DNA of 40,062 nt from JAAYDY01 sp964500225. GTDB lineage: Bacteria; Planctomycetota; Phycisphaerae; FEN-1346; JAACEH01. Under the pieces are notes generated by a model, which was not told the DNA's origin, ran no database searches, and saw nothing but the letters and a program-made list of their open reading frames with translations. The position numbers and the translations under genes were made by a program. The stretch covers positions 1 through 40,062 of the forward strand of contig CAZCOA010000024.1 of assembly GCA_964500225.1 (NCBI GenBank), in the 5' to 3' direction. Numbering within the stretch: the first letter of the stretch is position 1; each line of letters begins with the position of its first letter. Below are positions 1 to 7,932 of the stretch, one piece after another.

Positions 1-12
1 AGGGGGGGCGAA

Positions 13-1146
13 TCAGTAATCCCGTAACACGCCTTGGATCAGCAGATCGTCGCCGACGGGGGTATACGTAGGTCGTAGGACGGCGCGGGCCTGGCTCATT
101 CGGTCCAGGCCGCTCGGGCCCGGGGCAACATGCGACGGCCGGCCGCCGATCAGCTTCGGTGCCACGAACACCGCCACGGCGTCCACCAGATCGGCGGCGA
201 AGAACGACGTGAGCGTCCGGCTGCCGCCCTCGACCAGAAGATGTGTCATGCCGCGGCGTCCCAGTTCGTCCAGCATCAGGCCCAGGTCCAGCGTGTCGCC
301 GCCGACGGTCGGCAGAGGGAGCGCCTCCGCGCCCAGCGAGGTTAGGGTCGCGGTCTTCTGCGGATCGGCGTTCTGCGCGGTCGCGACGATCAGCGGCACG
401 TTGCCGGCCGTCCGCACCAGGAGCGATTGCGGCGACAGGGTGAGCCCGGGGTCCAGCACCAATCGTGCGGGGCGGCGGCCGTAGTCGGTGTCGCCCGGGC
501 TGAGCCGCACCGTCAGTTGTGGATCGTCGCAGGCGGCAGTCCCGCTGCCGATGCAGATGGCGTCCATGCGGCTTCGCAGGGTGTGGACCCACCGCCGCGC
601 CTCGTCCGAGGAGACCCATTTCGAGTCGCCCGAGGCGGCGGCCAGCCGCCCGTCCAAGGTCATCGCCCACTTGGCCGTCACATAGGGCCGGCCGCAGAGC
701 TGCCGCTTGATGAACGGCGCGTTCAGTCGTCGGGCCTGCTGCTCCATCAGGCCGACCTCCACGATCAACCCCGCCTCGCGCAGCCGGGCCAGTCCGCGGC
801 CGTGGACCTCGGGAAAGGGGTCTTCCATGGCCGCCACGACGCGACGGATGCCCGCGGCCAGGATTGCCTCGGTGCAGGGGGGCGTCTTGCCGTGGTGGCA
901 ACACGGTTCGAGTGTGACGTAGAGTGTTGCACCGCGAGCAGCGTCGCCGGCGGCGGCCAGGGCTGCCGCCTCGGCGTGCGGACCGCCGAAGAACGCATGA
1001 TACCCTGTGGCCACGACGCACTGTCCGTCGGCCACCACGGCCCCGACCATGGGGTTGGGCTCCACACGGCCCAATCCCAGCCGGGACAGTTCCAACGCGC
1101 GGGCCATGTGGTGTTGGTCGATCGACGAGAATCCCGGTTCCGACAT
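13..1146 (-). CDS. ribD: Bifunctional riboflavin biosynthesis deaminase/reductase RibD
   Basis: RibD catalyses two successive cytoplasmic steps of riboflavin synthesis: deamination of the pyrimidine from GTP cyclohydrolase II, then NADPH-dependent reduction of the ribosyl side chain. The 377-residue product has both expected domains. The N-terminal cytidine-deaminase-like domain carries the zinc ligands H57 (in PHAEAAA), C82 and C91 (in PCCHHGKTPPC). The C-terminal reductase domain starts near residue 150 (AKWAMTLDGRLA) and includes LLVEGG near the end. The start is ATG at 1146 because GGAGG lies 7 bases upstream; an in-frame extension upstream overlaps lspA and is not protein-like. It is the last gene of the leftward dksA-like/lspA/ribD run. 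No other riboflavin gene is in the window. Length and motifs are normal for the family. Confidence 0.96.
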   Translation of the reverse strand: MSEPGFSSIDQHHMARALELSRLGLGRVEPNPMVGAVVADGQCVVATGYHAFFGGPHAEAAALAAAGDAARGATLYVTLEPCCHHGKTPPCTEAILAAGIRRVVAAMEDPFPEVHGRGLARLREAGLIVEVGLMEQQARRLNAPFIKRQLCGRPYVTAKWAMTLDGRLAAASGDSKWVSSDEARRWVHTLRSRMDAICIGSGTAACDDPQLTVRLSPGDTDYGRRPARLVLDPGLTLSPQSLLVRTAGNVPLIVATAQNADPQKTATLTSLGAEALPLPTVGGDTLDLGLMLDELGRRGMTHLLVEGGSRTLTSFFAADLVDAVAVFVAPKLIGGRPSHVAPGPSGLDRMSQARAVLRPTYTPVGDDLLIQGVLRDY

Positions 1147-1181
1147 GGACGCACCTCCGCTCGGTGCCTGGAGTGCGGCGA

Positions 1182-1787
1182 TCAACGCTTCTTCGGCGAT
1201 AGGTCTTCCTGCGGCCGTCGGCGCTGACGGACCATCGCCGCCAGCCAGATCACGAACAGCCCCGCGACGCCCACCGTGATGAACACGTCGGCGATATTGA
1301 TGACATAGGGCCACAGGTAATGGCTTCCGTTGTCCCACGGCACCCAGTCGGCCCGGAAACTGAAGCGCAGAAAATCGCGGACGTGCCGATATACCAGCCG
1401 ATCGTACAGGTTGCCCAGGGCCCCGGCCACGATCAGACTCAACAGCAGATGCAGCATCCACTGGTTCCTGTGGCTGTCGGCGAACAGCCACACCAGCAGC
1501 GCCAAGGCCAGCAGGTTGAAAACGATCAACGCCGCCGTCTTGCCCTCGGCCATGCCGAAGACGGCCCCGGGGTTCCATTGCCAGACGAATTCGAGGCAGA
1601 GGAAATGCCGCTGAAACTCAAGGACGCGATCAGCGGTCCATCGACTGGGCGACTCGGGATCCAAAGCTCCCTGTGCCCAGGTTTTGGTGATCAGGTCCAG
1701 AACGGTTCCGATGACGATGGCGACGGCGAACCGCACCCACGCGGCAGGCGACCTTACAGCAGACCCTTCTCTTCCAGTCGTTTGCAT
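1182..1787 (-). CDS. lspA: Lipoprotein signal peptidase (signal peptidase II)
   Basis: This is an inner-membrane aspartyl protease that removes signal peptides from diacylated prolipoproteins. About four hydrophobic segments are visible. The two catalytic-aspartate motifs are present: GNLYDRL with VRDFL shortly after it, and NIADVFI near the C terminus; WNPGAVFG is a further family block. The last residues are basic and cytoplasmic. The gene overlaps the end of the dksA-like gene by 34 bases if the ATG at 1787 is used, and ribD follows 35 bases downstream. The start is uncertain: no clear ribosome-binding site precedes 1787, a TTG at 1796 is also in frame, and a GTG about 20 codons downstream would leave the first membrane helix intact. 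Clients in this window probably include the lipoproteins at 3222 and 29676. Confidence 0.94.
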   Translation of the reverse strand: MQTTGREGSAVRSPAAWVRFAVAIVIGTVLDLITKTWAQGALDPESPSRWTADRVLEFQRHFLCLEFVWQWNPGAVFGMAEGKTAALIVFNLLALALLVWLFADSHRNQWMLHLLLSLIVAGALGNLYDRLVYRHVRDFLRFSFRADWVPWDNGSHYLWPYVINIADVFITVGVAGLFVIWLAAMVRQRRRPQEDLSPKKR

Positions 1788-2131
1788 TCTATGCAATATC
1801 TGGCGTGCGGCTTTGCCTTTAGGCGAGCCATGGGAATGCTCTTGTCACAGTGAACGCATTTTCCGTACGTCTGGTTGTCGATCCGTTTCAGGGCTTCGTC
1901 AATCTCGCGGAGGGTCATCTCCTCGTTCTCGATGAGCCCGAGCGTGAATTCCTGCTCGAAATTGTCGGACCCGACGTCGGCCATGTGGATCGGCATGTTC
2001 GACAGGTCGCCGGAGGCTTCGTGGCGGTTCTTTCGCAGTGCCTCATTCTGAAGCGTCGAGACATCGCCGGACAGCAATTCACGTTTCAGCATCAGAATCT
2101 TACGGAACCTTGCCAAGTCTTCCTTGCGCAA
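1754..2131 (-). CDS. DksA/TraR-family zinc-finger protein
   Basis: This 125-residue protein has a long helical, charged N-terminal part (a likely coiled coil, residues 1-85). The C-terminal finger has the spacing C-x2-C-x17-C-x2-C (GKCVHCDKSI followed by RYCIECKR). That architecture is typical of the DksA/TraR family, which act in the RNA polymerase secondary channel, but many short members are uncharacterised, so no symbol is given. The start is a TTG at 2131, chosen because AAGGAG sits 7 bases upstream and no ATG is near. It is the first gene after the leftward promoter at 2199-2228 and overlaps lspA. Whether it responds to ppGpp or acts on specific promoters cannot be read from the sequence. 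Confidence 0.88.
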   Translation of the reverse strand: MRKEDLARFRKILMLKRELLSGDVSTLQNEALRKNRHEASGDLSNMPIHMADVGSDNFEQEFTLGLIENEEMTLREIDEALKRIDNQTYGKCVHCDKSIPMARLKAKPHARYCIECKRLEEKGLL

Positions 2132-2198
2132 CGTGTGGCTCCTTAAGCAGCGTCATCCGTCCATACCATCTTGGCACCGGACTGCTCCCGAGCCATGT

Positions 2199-2228
2199 AC
2201 TATATGTCAACTCCGGCCTTGGTGTCAA
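2199..2228 (-). promoter_or_regulatory. Sigma-70-type promoter for the dksA-like/lspA/ribD operon
   Basis: On the minus strand a perfect -35 box TTGACA (complement of 2223-2228) is followed after 18 bases by TATAGT (complement of 2199-2204). Transcription would start near 2192, about 60 bases before the TTG start of the dksA-like gene. It is one of the best consensus promoters in the window. Confidence 0.75.
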
Positions 2229-2286
2229 GTAGCGCGGCCCATTCGAACGATAAACTACCGTGTCAATCTGAAAGGATGGTCCACCC

Positions 2287-3120
2287 ATGGGACAGACCCG
2301 CCCCATCGGGGTGTTCGACAGCGGCATTGGCGGACTTACTGTGCTGGCCGCTCTCAGACGCCGGTTGCCCAACGAGCATTTCGTCTATTTCGGCGACACC
2401 GCCCGTGTGCCCTACGGCATCAAGAGCACCCTCACGGTCCGCCGCTACAGCCACCAGAATGCGGTTTTCCTGCGCCGGTTCAACCCGAAACTGGTCTGCG
2501 TCGCCTGCAACACGGCCACGGCGGCCGGTCTGGATGTTGTCACCGATGTGGTGGGCGTTCCGGTGGTCGGCGTGGTGGAGCCGGGAGCGCGGCGGGCCGT
2601 CCAGGACTGTCCCGACGGTGCCATCGGCATCATCGCCACCGAATCCACTATCGCCTCACGGTGCTACTATCGGGCCATTCGGGCCCTCAGGCCGCAGGCC
2701 GAACTCTGGGAAAAGGCCTGCCCGCTGCTGGTGCCCATGGTCGAAGAGGGCCGCGGCTGCGACGATCCGCTTGTCCTGGCCGCGGTTGCGGAATACCTGG
2801 CCCCCCTCTGCGGGCGGGTCGGGGCGCTGGTCCTGGGATGCACTCATTATCCCCTCCTGAAGGATGCCGTAGCCAGGGTCATGGGCCCGGGCGTCCGCCT
2901 CGTGGACTCCGCCGAGGAAGTCGCCGGCGAGGTGGCCCGCGTTCTGGAAAACCAGGGGACGCTTGCCTCCGACGGCCCCGGTACGGTAACATGCTATGTC
3001 AGCGACAACCCTGAACGCTTTCGTGCCATCGGGCAGCGCTTCATGGGCACCCCGCTCAGGGATGTCACCCTGGTCGAACCGGAAGAGTTCTTCCAAGGCG
3101 GCCAGACGGGCGGTTTCTAA
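2287..3120 (+). CDS. murI: Glutamate racemase
   Basis: MurI interconverts L- and D-glutamate in the cytoplasm to supply D-Glu for peptidoglycan. The 277-residue product matches the usual length. It starts with the family block IGVFDSGIGGLTVL. The two catalytic cysteines are present: C74 in VACNTATAAG and C185 in LGCTHYPLL. AAAGGA lies about 10 bases upstream of the ATG. It opens a rightward run that continues through queC, and diverges from the dksA-like operon across a 155-base spacer. Its presence supports a peptidoglycan-containing cell wall, which planctomycetes are now known to have. Confidence 0.96.
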   Translation: MGQTRPIGVFDSGIGGLTVLAALRRRLPNEHFVYFGDTARVPYGIKSTLTVRRYSHQNAVFLRRFNPKLVCVACNTATAAGLDVVTDVVGVPVVGVVEPGARRAVQDCPDGAIGIIATESTIASRCYYRAIRALRPQAELWEKACPLLVPMVEEGRGCDDPLVLAAVAEYLAPLCGRVGALVLGCTHYPLLKDAVARVMGPGVRLVDSAEEVAGEVARVLENQGTLASDGPGTVTCYVSDNPERFRAIGQRFMGTPLRDVTLVEPEEFFQGGQTGGF

Positions 3121-3221
3121 GGCTGTGTGTCTGCCCCCGGACGCCCGTCGTGCCGGGGACCATGGCGCCCCGCACAGGGACACAGGCGGCGATCCGGCAA
3201 CCAACCGATTAGAGGACTGAC

Positions 3222-4013
3222 GTGCGACATACACTCTGGATATCGACAACGCTTCTTCTGGCGTCGGGCCTCTGCGGCTGCGATCGCGAGAAGGAATATC
3301 GGCTGGACGATCTGGTGCGGCTCCTGGGGCCGCGGGACAAGGCCTCCGTCATCCAGTCCTCGGTGACGGCCGACGACGCCGACGCGCGGCGGAAAGCGCT
3401 GTACCAGATGCGCAAATGGAAAGAGCCCTCGGACGAGCTGGTCGAACTGGTCGGCCTGACGCTCCTGGGTGACGACGACCGCATGGTCCGCGCCCAGGCC
3501 GCGGGGACGCTCGGTGCATGGGCCCGGTCCGTCAGCGCCGAGCCGCTGGCCAAGGGCCTTCGCAACGACGAAGACGCCTTCGTTCGCGCCGATTGCGCCA
3601 AGGCCCTCGGACAGATTCCCGGGAAAAACTCCGTCGAAGCCCTGGTGGAGCGGCTTCGCTTCGATCCCGAGGCCGACGTCCGCGTGGCCTGCGCCCGGGC
3701 CCTGCGTCGGCATCGCGAGGCCGACGCCGCCAAGGGGCTCGTCTATGGCCTGGTGGATCCGCGGCTCGCCGTGCGCGACGCTGCCGAGGAGTCGCTTCGT
3801 TACATGACAGGCCAGGACCGCGGCTTCGATCCGGAGGCCTGGCACGCCTACTTTACCGGAACAGACGATCCGCTGGCCGGCTATGGTCATCCGCCGAAAC
3901 GCACCATCCGCAGCGACCAGCGCGTGGACGTGGACGCGCAGAAGAAGGCCAAACTTCAGGAAATCCTCTCGGACCTCTTCCCACTGGAGCGAAAGAAGGG
4001 GGCGTTTGACTAA
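3222..4013 (+). CDS. HEAT-repeat lipoprotein
   Basis: The 263-residue product starts with a short signal peptide ending in the lipobox GLCGC, so C20 would be lipidated and the protein anchored in the envelope. Residues 45-200 are helical repeats of the HEAT/PBS-lyase-repeat type. Recurring blocks such as VRAQAAGTLGAWA, VRADCAKALGQI and VRVACARALRR are spaced about 31-33 residues apart. Such repeats usually bind other proteins; no catalytic motif is seen. The start is GTG at 3222 with AGAGGA just upstream. It lies 101 bases after murI and overlaps the next small gene by 8 bases, so co-transcription is likely. The partner is unknown. Confidence 0.82.
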   Translation: MRHTLWISTTLLLASGLCGCDREKEYRLDDLVRLLGPRDKASVIQSSVTADDADARRKALYQMRKWKEPSDELVELVGLTLLGDDDRMVRAQAAGTLGAWARSVSAEPLAKGLRNDEDAFVRADCAKALGQIPGKNSVEALVERLRFDPEADVRVACARALRRHREADAAKGLVYGLVDPRLAVRDAAEESLRYMTGQDRGFDPEAWHAYFTGTDDPLAGYGHPPKRTIRSDQRVDVDAQKKAKLQEILSDLFPLERKKGAFD

Positions 4014-4242
4014 GCCGCGAGGAAAGTTTCGACGCCTCGCCCTGGTGTTGCTGGGCATCATCGCCGGCCTGGCGGCCGGCTGGACGGTCGGTCGCTGGGT
4101 GAGTTCCGGCGACGAGGGGCCGTCGGGCGACCCGCCGTGCGCCGGCCAGCGCCGCGCCAGTCCAGACGGCGCGGCGGCCACCGGAACGAACGCCGGCGGC
4201 ACGCCGGATGTCACGACAACCTGCGACAAGGAGCAACCGTGA
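4006..4242 (+). CDS. Small single-span membrane protein, unknown function
   Basis: This is a 78-residue protein starting with TTG at 4006, inside the last codons of the HEAT-repeat gene, with AAGGGGG a few bases upstream. A basic N terminus (KPRGKFRR) is followed by one hydrophobic segment (LALVLLGIIAGLAAGW), then a polar Gly/Ala/Thr-rich tail of about 45 residues that should face the periplasm. Its stop overlaps the GTG of the dehydrogenase gene by 4 bases. The tight packing on both sides is the main reason to believe it is translated. No family is recognised. Confidence 0.6.
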   Translation: MTKPRGKFRRLALVLLGIIAGLAAGWTVGRWVSSGDEGPSGDPPCAGQRRASPDGAAATGTNAGGTPDVTTTCDKEQP

Positions 4243-5204
4243 AAGCCCTGGTTTTCCGAGGCGGCCGCCTGGCCGTGGTGGATGATTACCCCGAGCCTCA
4301 GCCCGCCGCCGACGAAGTGGTCATCGACGTGACGTTGGCCGGCATTTGCCGCACCGACATCGAGGTGACGCGCGGCTACATGAATTTCGAGGGCGTCCTG
4401 GGGCACGAATGCGTTGGCGTGGTCGGTCAGGCCGGCGGCGCGGCCGGCAAGAAGTGGATCGGCCGCCGCGTCGTCTGCGAAATCAATTGCGTGTGCGGAA
4501 AGTGCGACATGTGCATGGCCGGTCTGAAGACGCATTGCCGCCGCCGCACAGCCATCGGCATCGAGGGCCGCGACGGCTGTTTCGCCCAGCGCGTGGCCGT
4601 GCCGGTCGCCAATCTGCATGCCGTGCCCAACGGCGTGGCCGACGACGTGGCCGTCTTCGCCGAGCCGCTGGCTGCCGCCCTTCAGATCATCCAGCAGGTG
4701 CGCCCCAGTCCGCGCGACACGGTCGTCGTGATCGGCGACGGTCGCCTCGGTCAGTTGACCGCCCAGGTGCTGGCGTCGCGCGGCCTGCGGCCGATGGTGG
4801 TCGGCAAGAGCCGCGACAAACTCCGCCGCCTCGAACGCCTCGGCATCGGTGTTCTGGACGTGGCCGAAGCGCGGCCCCGCGGCGAAACGCACCTGGTCGT
4901 CGAGGCCAGCGGCAGCGTCGAAGGGCTCCGCATGGCTATCGAATTCGTCCGGCCGCGCGGCACGATCGTTCTGAAGAGCACACTGGCCGTCGGCGAGCCG
5001 CTGAATCTGAGCCCGGTTGTCGTCAATGAGGTCACGATTCTGGGGTCGCGTTGCGGGCCGCTAAACGAGGCCCTGGTCACGCTGGCCAACGGGGCCGTCT
5101 CGACCGACGGGCTCGTCTCGGCCGTGTACCCGCTGTCCGACGGCGTCAAGGCGATGGAAGCCGCCATGCGCCCCGACGCGCTCAAAGTCCTCATCCGCCC
5201 GTGA
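4239..5204 (+). CDS. Zinc-dependent medium-chain alcohol dehydrogenase family protein
   Basis: This 321-residue cytoplasmic oxidoreductase of the MDR superfamily has an N-terminal GroES-like domain with catalytic-zinc candidates C37 (AGICRTD), H56-E57 (LGHE) and E142 (FAEPLA). The structural-zinc lobe is C86, C89, C92 and C100. The Rossmann fold begins around residue 162 with VVVIGDGRLG. At 321 residues it is shorter than typical members (about 340-350). The substrate is not evident; relatives act on alcohols, polyols or sugar derivatives. GTG at 4239 has AAGGAG 5 bases upstream and overlaps the preceding gene as GTGA, suggesting translational coupling. It is followed closely by pgeF. Confidence 0.88.
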   Translation: MKALVFRGGRLAVVDDYPEPQPAADEVVIDVTLAGICRTDIEVTRGYMNFEGVLGHECVGVVGQAGGAAGKKWIGRRVVCEINCVCGKCDMCMAGLKTHCRRRTAIGIEGRDGCFAQRVAVPVANLHAVPNGVADDVAVFAEPLAAALQIIQQVRPSPRDTVVVIGDGRLGQLTAQVLASRGLRPMVVGKSRDKLRRLERLGIGVLDVAEARPRGETHLVVEASGSVEGLRMAIEFVRPRGTIVLKSTLAVGEPLNLSPVVVNEVTILGSRCGPLNEALVTLANGAVSTDGLVSAVYPLSDGVKAMEAAMRPDALKVLIRP

Positions 5205-5226
5205 TCTACTGCCGCAGGTGCCGCCC

Positions 5227-6030
5227 GTGAATGCCCAGTGGACCCTATGCAACGGACCGATCCGTCTCCGCGTGGCCGATTCGGCGCGGCGCGACGGCGT
5301 GCTGGTGGCCGTGACGTGCGGCGACGGCGCGGGGGCGATGCCGGACCTTGGGTTCGATCCTGCCGATGTCGCGGCGAGCCTCCACGACCGGCGGCGCCTT
5401 GCCGAAGCCGTGGGGGTGGCGCCCGAACGGCTGGTGTTCATGCAGCAGGTGCATGGAGGGCAGGTGGCTGCCGTGGACGTATCACATGCCGGGGCCGGGT
5501 TGCATTGTCGCGGCGACGCCGTGGCGGCGGCAGACGCGATGACGACGGCTTCGGCGGCCGTGGCCCTGGTGGCCTTGTCGGCCGATTGCCCGCTGGTGGC
5601 CCTGTGGGACGCTCGGGCCGGGGCGGTCGGCGTCGCGCACGCCGGCTGGCGCGGGCTGGCCGCCGGCGTCCTGCCGCACACGGTGGCGGCACTGGGCAAA
5701 CTCGGCGCCAACGCCGGCCGCATGGCCGCCGCCGTCGGGCCGGCCATTGGTCCGTGCTGTTACGAGGTGGGCCGGGACGTGGCCGACCAACTGCTTGCCG
5801 CCGGGGCGATTCTGCCCGAGCACGTCCTGCCGCGGGGAACGTCCCTGTACCTGGACTTGCCCGGGGCGGTGCGGCATCAGTTGCTTGCGGCGGGCCTGGC
5901 GGCCGACCGCGTGGACGTTGAGCCGTCATGTACGATGTGCTCGCCCGGTGTGCTGCACAGCTACCGCCGCGACGGTCGCCGTGCCGGGCGACAGGCTATG
6001 GTGGTGCGCCTTCAGCCGTGTGAGGAGTGA
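5227..6030 (+). CDS. pgeF: PgeF/YfiH-family multicopper-oxidase-like (laccase domain) protein
   Basis: This family, once called polyphenol oxidase (DUF152), includes PgeF, which hydrolyses wrongly incorporated residues from UDP-MurNAc precursors, and FAMIN-like purine nucleoside enzymes. The metal-ligand motifs are complete: H76 in MQQVHGG, C121 in SADCPLV and H138 in HAGWRG. They are followed by the family blocks GPAIGPCCYEVG and SPGVLHSYRRDG. The length (267) is typical. GTG at 5227 is preferred to GTG at 5218 because AGGTG lies 6 bases before it. With murI five genes upstream, a peptidoglycan-quality role is plausible, but a nucleoside role cannot be excluded. queC follows after 6 bases. 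Confidence 0.88.
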   Translation: MNAQWTLCNGPIRLRVADSARRDGVLVAVTCGDGAGAMPDLGFDPADVAASLHDRRRLAEAVGVAPERLVFMQQVHGGQVAAVDVSHAGAGLHCRGDAVAAADAMTTASAAVALVALSADCPLVALWDARAGAVGVAHAGWRGLAAGVLPHTVAALGKLGANAGRMAAAVGPAIGPCCYEVGRDVADQLLAAGAILPEHVLPRGTSLYLDLPGAVRHQLLAAGLAADRVDVEPSCTMCSPGVLHSYRRDGRRAGRQAMVVRLQPCEE

Positions 6031-6036
6031 CACGCG

Positions 6037-6732
6037 ATGTCTGCCTGCGAATTGTCGAAACCCATTGCCGTCGTTCTGGCCAGCGGAGGGATGGACTCGT
6101 GCGTGGTGACGGCTCTGGCCGTGGATCGCGGCTACGAGCCGGCCCTGTTGCACGTCAACTACGGCCAGCCGACCGAGGCCCACGAACTGGCGAGTTTCCA
6201 TCGTCTGGCCGACCACTACGCCGTCCGGCGGCGGCTGGTGGCCGACGTGCGGTACCTGGCGGCCATTGGCGGCAGCAGCCTGACCGACCCCGCGCTGCCC
6301 ATCGAGACGCCCGCCGAACACGTCGAGGGCATCGTGCCGCACACGTACGTTCCGTTCCGCAACGCGAATCTGCTGGCCATTGCCGCCTCATGGGCCGAGG
6401 TGCTGCGGGCCAGGCGGATCATGATCGGCGTTGTCGAGGAGGATGCCTCGGGCTACCCCGATTGCCGCAAGGCCTTCATCGACGCCATGAACCAGGCCGT
6501 GCGCCTCGGCACGCGGCCCGAGACCGATGTCGTCATCGACGCACCCCTGGTGGCCATGACCAAGGCCGACATCGTGCGTCTGGGAATGCGACTGAAGGCG
6601 CCGTTCGAGCTCACCTGGTCGTGCTATCGGCGCGGCGACGTGCCGTGCGGCCGCTGCATGAGCTGCGAACTGCGAGCCCGCGCCTTCGCCGCCGCGGGAG
6701 TGCCCGACCCGCTGGTCTCGCCCGGCCGATGA
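6037..6732 (+). CDS. queC: 7-cyano-7-deazaguanine synthase (queuosine/archaeosine precursor)
   Basis: QueC uses ATP and ammonia to convert 7-carboxy-7-deazaguanine to preQ0 in the queuosine pathway. The 231-residue product has the PP-loop ATP-pyrophosphatase motif SGGMDS (residues 16-21), NYGQ, and PFRNANLL. The C-terminal zinc cluster has four cysteines in CYRRGDVPCGRCMSC. GAGGAG overlapping the end of pgeF provides the ribosome-binding site. No other queuosine gene is in the window, so the rest of the pathway must lie elsewhere. It ends the rightward murI run; no clear terminator in this orientation is seen apart from the bidirectional-looking hairpin at 6864-6896. Confidence 0.95.
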   Translation: MSACELSKPIAVVLASGGMDSCVVTALAVDRGYEPALLHVNYGQPTEAHELASFHRLADHYAVRRRLVADVRYLAAIGGSSLTDPALPIETPAEHVEGIVPHTYVPFRNANLLAIAASWAEVLRARRIMIGVVEEDASGYPDCRKAFIDAMNQAVRLGTRPETDVVIDAPLVAMTKADIVRLGMRLKAPFELTWSCYRRGDVPCGRCMSCELRARAFAAAGVPDPLVSPGR

Positions 6733-6856
6733 GCTATTGATTTCTCGCTCCGCAAAGGTATGAGTGGCCCCAGGCCGGCCGACAGTGGTGAACAAGAAGA
6801 ATAACAATCGGCACGCTGACAGGTGTTTGCCGCCTTTCGTGGATGGTGGGCTGATG

Positions 6857-6896
6857 AAAAAGCAAGGGCGGCCGGGATGGTTCCCCGGCCGCCCTT
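6857..6896 (-). terminator. Rho-independent terminator of the pseudopilin gene
   Basis: A perfect 13-bp inverted repeat (6864-6876 with 6884-6896, stem GC-rich, 7-base loop) is followed on the minus strand by a run of five T (6857-6861). It lies about 28 bases past the stop of the leftward pseudopilin gene. The stem could also slow transcription coming from queC, but no T-run follows on the plus strand. Confidence 0.85.
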
Positions 6897-6924
6897 GGGC
6901 GTTACTACATGATGCCATACGTAG

Positions 6925-7773
6925 CTACGGAACCAGCCAGCTGTCTTTCTTGGCGCCAATAGGGTCACCGGTGTTGCTGTAGCTGTCTTCTTCTTCTTTC
7001 CACGGCTCATTATTGTCTGAGGCATCATAAGTGCTTTGCACCCAGATATTGTTGCCTCCGATGCCGCAGTAGGGAGTGGTCTGCCACGCCACGTGGCCGT
7101 CGGCGTACAGGCAGTTCTGGCCCTCGAAGTCGTGGTTGGGGCTGTTCAGGTCATACCTTCTGTCCTCTTCCATGGCTTTCTTGTCCTCGGCGCGAGTCGA
7201 TGGCTCATCGGCGACATCGGCTCGCTGTGGGTTCACGTCGGCGGCCACCATCACATCCGCGTCGGCATTGTCGGTGGTGCTCTTGTCAAGCTGGTTCTGG
7301 TAGCTGTAGCTGACGTTGGTAAGATCCTTGAAACTCCACCACTTGTCGTAATCGGTGATGTCCTCGTCCACCCTCTGGTCGCCACTGGGGCACACGAACA
7401 CGCTCGGGTTGCTCATGCCCTTGCGCACCAGCAGCCACCAGCAGGACAAGTTGCAAGTGTACTGATACTCTTTCATGTCCTCCGGTTCTTTGTTTTCGTT
7501 GTCCATGCCATCGCTAATCTCCGTGTTGTCGGCGGTCCAGCCCTCGCCCCAGGTCTCCCCATCCTCGCCCTTGTACACGCTCGGCCACTTGCCGCGGTTG
7601 CCGGCGGAATAGGTCTTGATGGACTGGCCGATGCCTCGCAGGTTCGCGGCACACTGGGCGCGTCGGGCCTGTTCCAGCGCTGCCGCGAGGTTGGGCAGCA
7701 GGATGGCCATCAGCGCGCCGATGATCGTAACGACCACCAGCAGCTCAATGACGGTAAAGGCTTGCTTTTTCAT
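6925..7773 (-). CDS. Type IV pilin-like/pseudopilin protein (prepilin N-methylation, H-X9-DG type)
   Basis: This 282-residue protein has a class III signal: basic MKKQA, cleavage before FTVIEL, Glu at mature position 5, then a hydrophobic helix (LLVVVTIIGALMAILLP). The C-terminal half contains the block from H (in SPNHDFEG) to LYADGHVAW, the processing-associated motif typical of the very large pseudopilin-like families of planctomycetes. Residue -1 is Ala instead of the usual Gly. ATG at 7773 is chosen because GGAGG lies 8 bases upstream; an ATG at 7779 is too close to it. The protein is presumably secreted or assembled by a type II secretion/type IV pilus machine, none of which is in the window. 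A terminator follows. Confidence 0.9.
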   Translation of the reverse strand: MKKQAFTVIELLVVVTIIGALMAILLPNLAAALEQARRAQCAANLRGIGQSIKTYSAGNRGKWPSVYKGEDGETWGEGWTADNTEISDGMDNENKEPEDMKEYQYTCNLSCWWLLVRKGMSNPSVFVCPSGDQRVDEDITDYDKWWSFKDLTNVSYSYQNQLDKSTTDNADADVMVAADVNPQRADVADEPSTRAEDKKAMEEDRRYDLNSPNHDFEGQNCLYADGHVAWQTTPYCGIGGNNIWVQSTYDASDNNEPWKEEEDSYSNTGDPIGAKKDSWLVP

Positions 7774-7932
7774 GACCATAACCTCCACTAAGACAGAAAT
7801 GAGAGTAAGAGATCCGTGCCGTGCGACATCCGCGCGGCACCATGCCGTTATGGTAGGTCCGACGTCGTACCATGTCCAGCAAAAACCCGCCCTTTTTATC
7901 TCCTAACCAGTTGGGGACGTGAGTGTTAGGCG

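Noticed and set aside
1147..1578. N-terminal extension of ribD
   Set aside because: It lies over lspA, is Gly/Arg-rich without similarity to RibD, and a strong ribosome-binding site sits directly before the ATG at 1146.
4017..4030. GAGGAAAGT, reminiscent of the RNase P RNA core
   Set aside because: It lies inside the small membrane-protein gene and none of the other conserved RNase P blocks follows.
3117..4892. A 591-codon minus-strand frame crossing the murI/HEAT/dehydrogenase genes
   Set aside because: Antisense shadow; no protein-like motifs, and it crosses several real gene boundaries.
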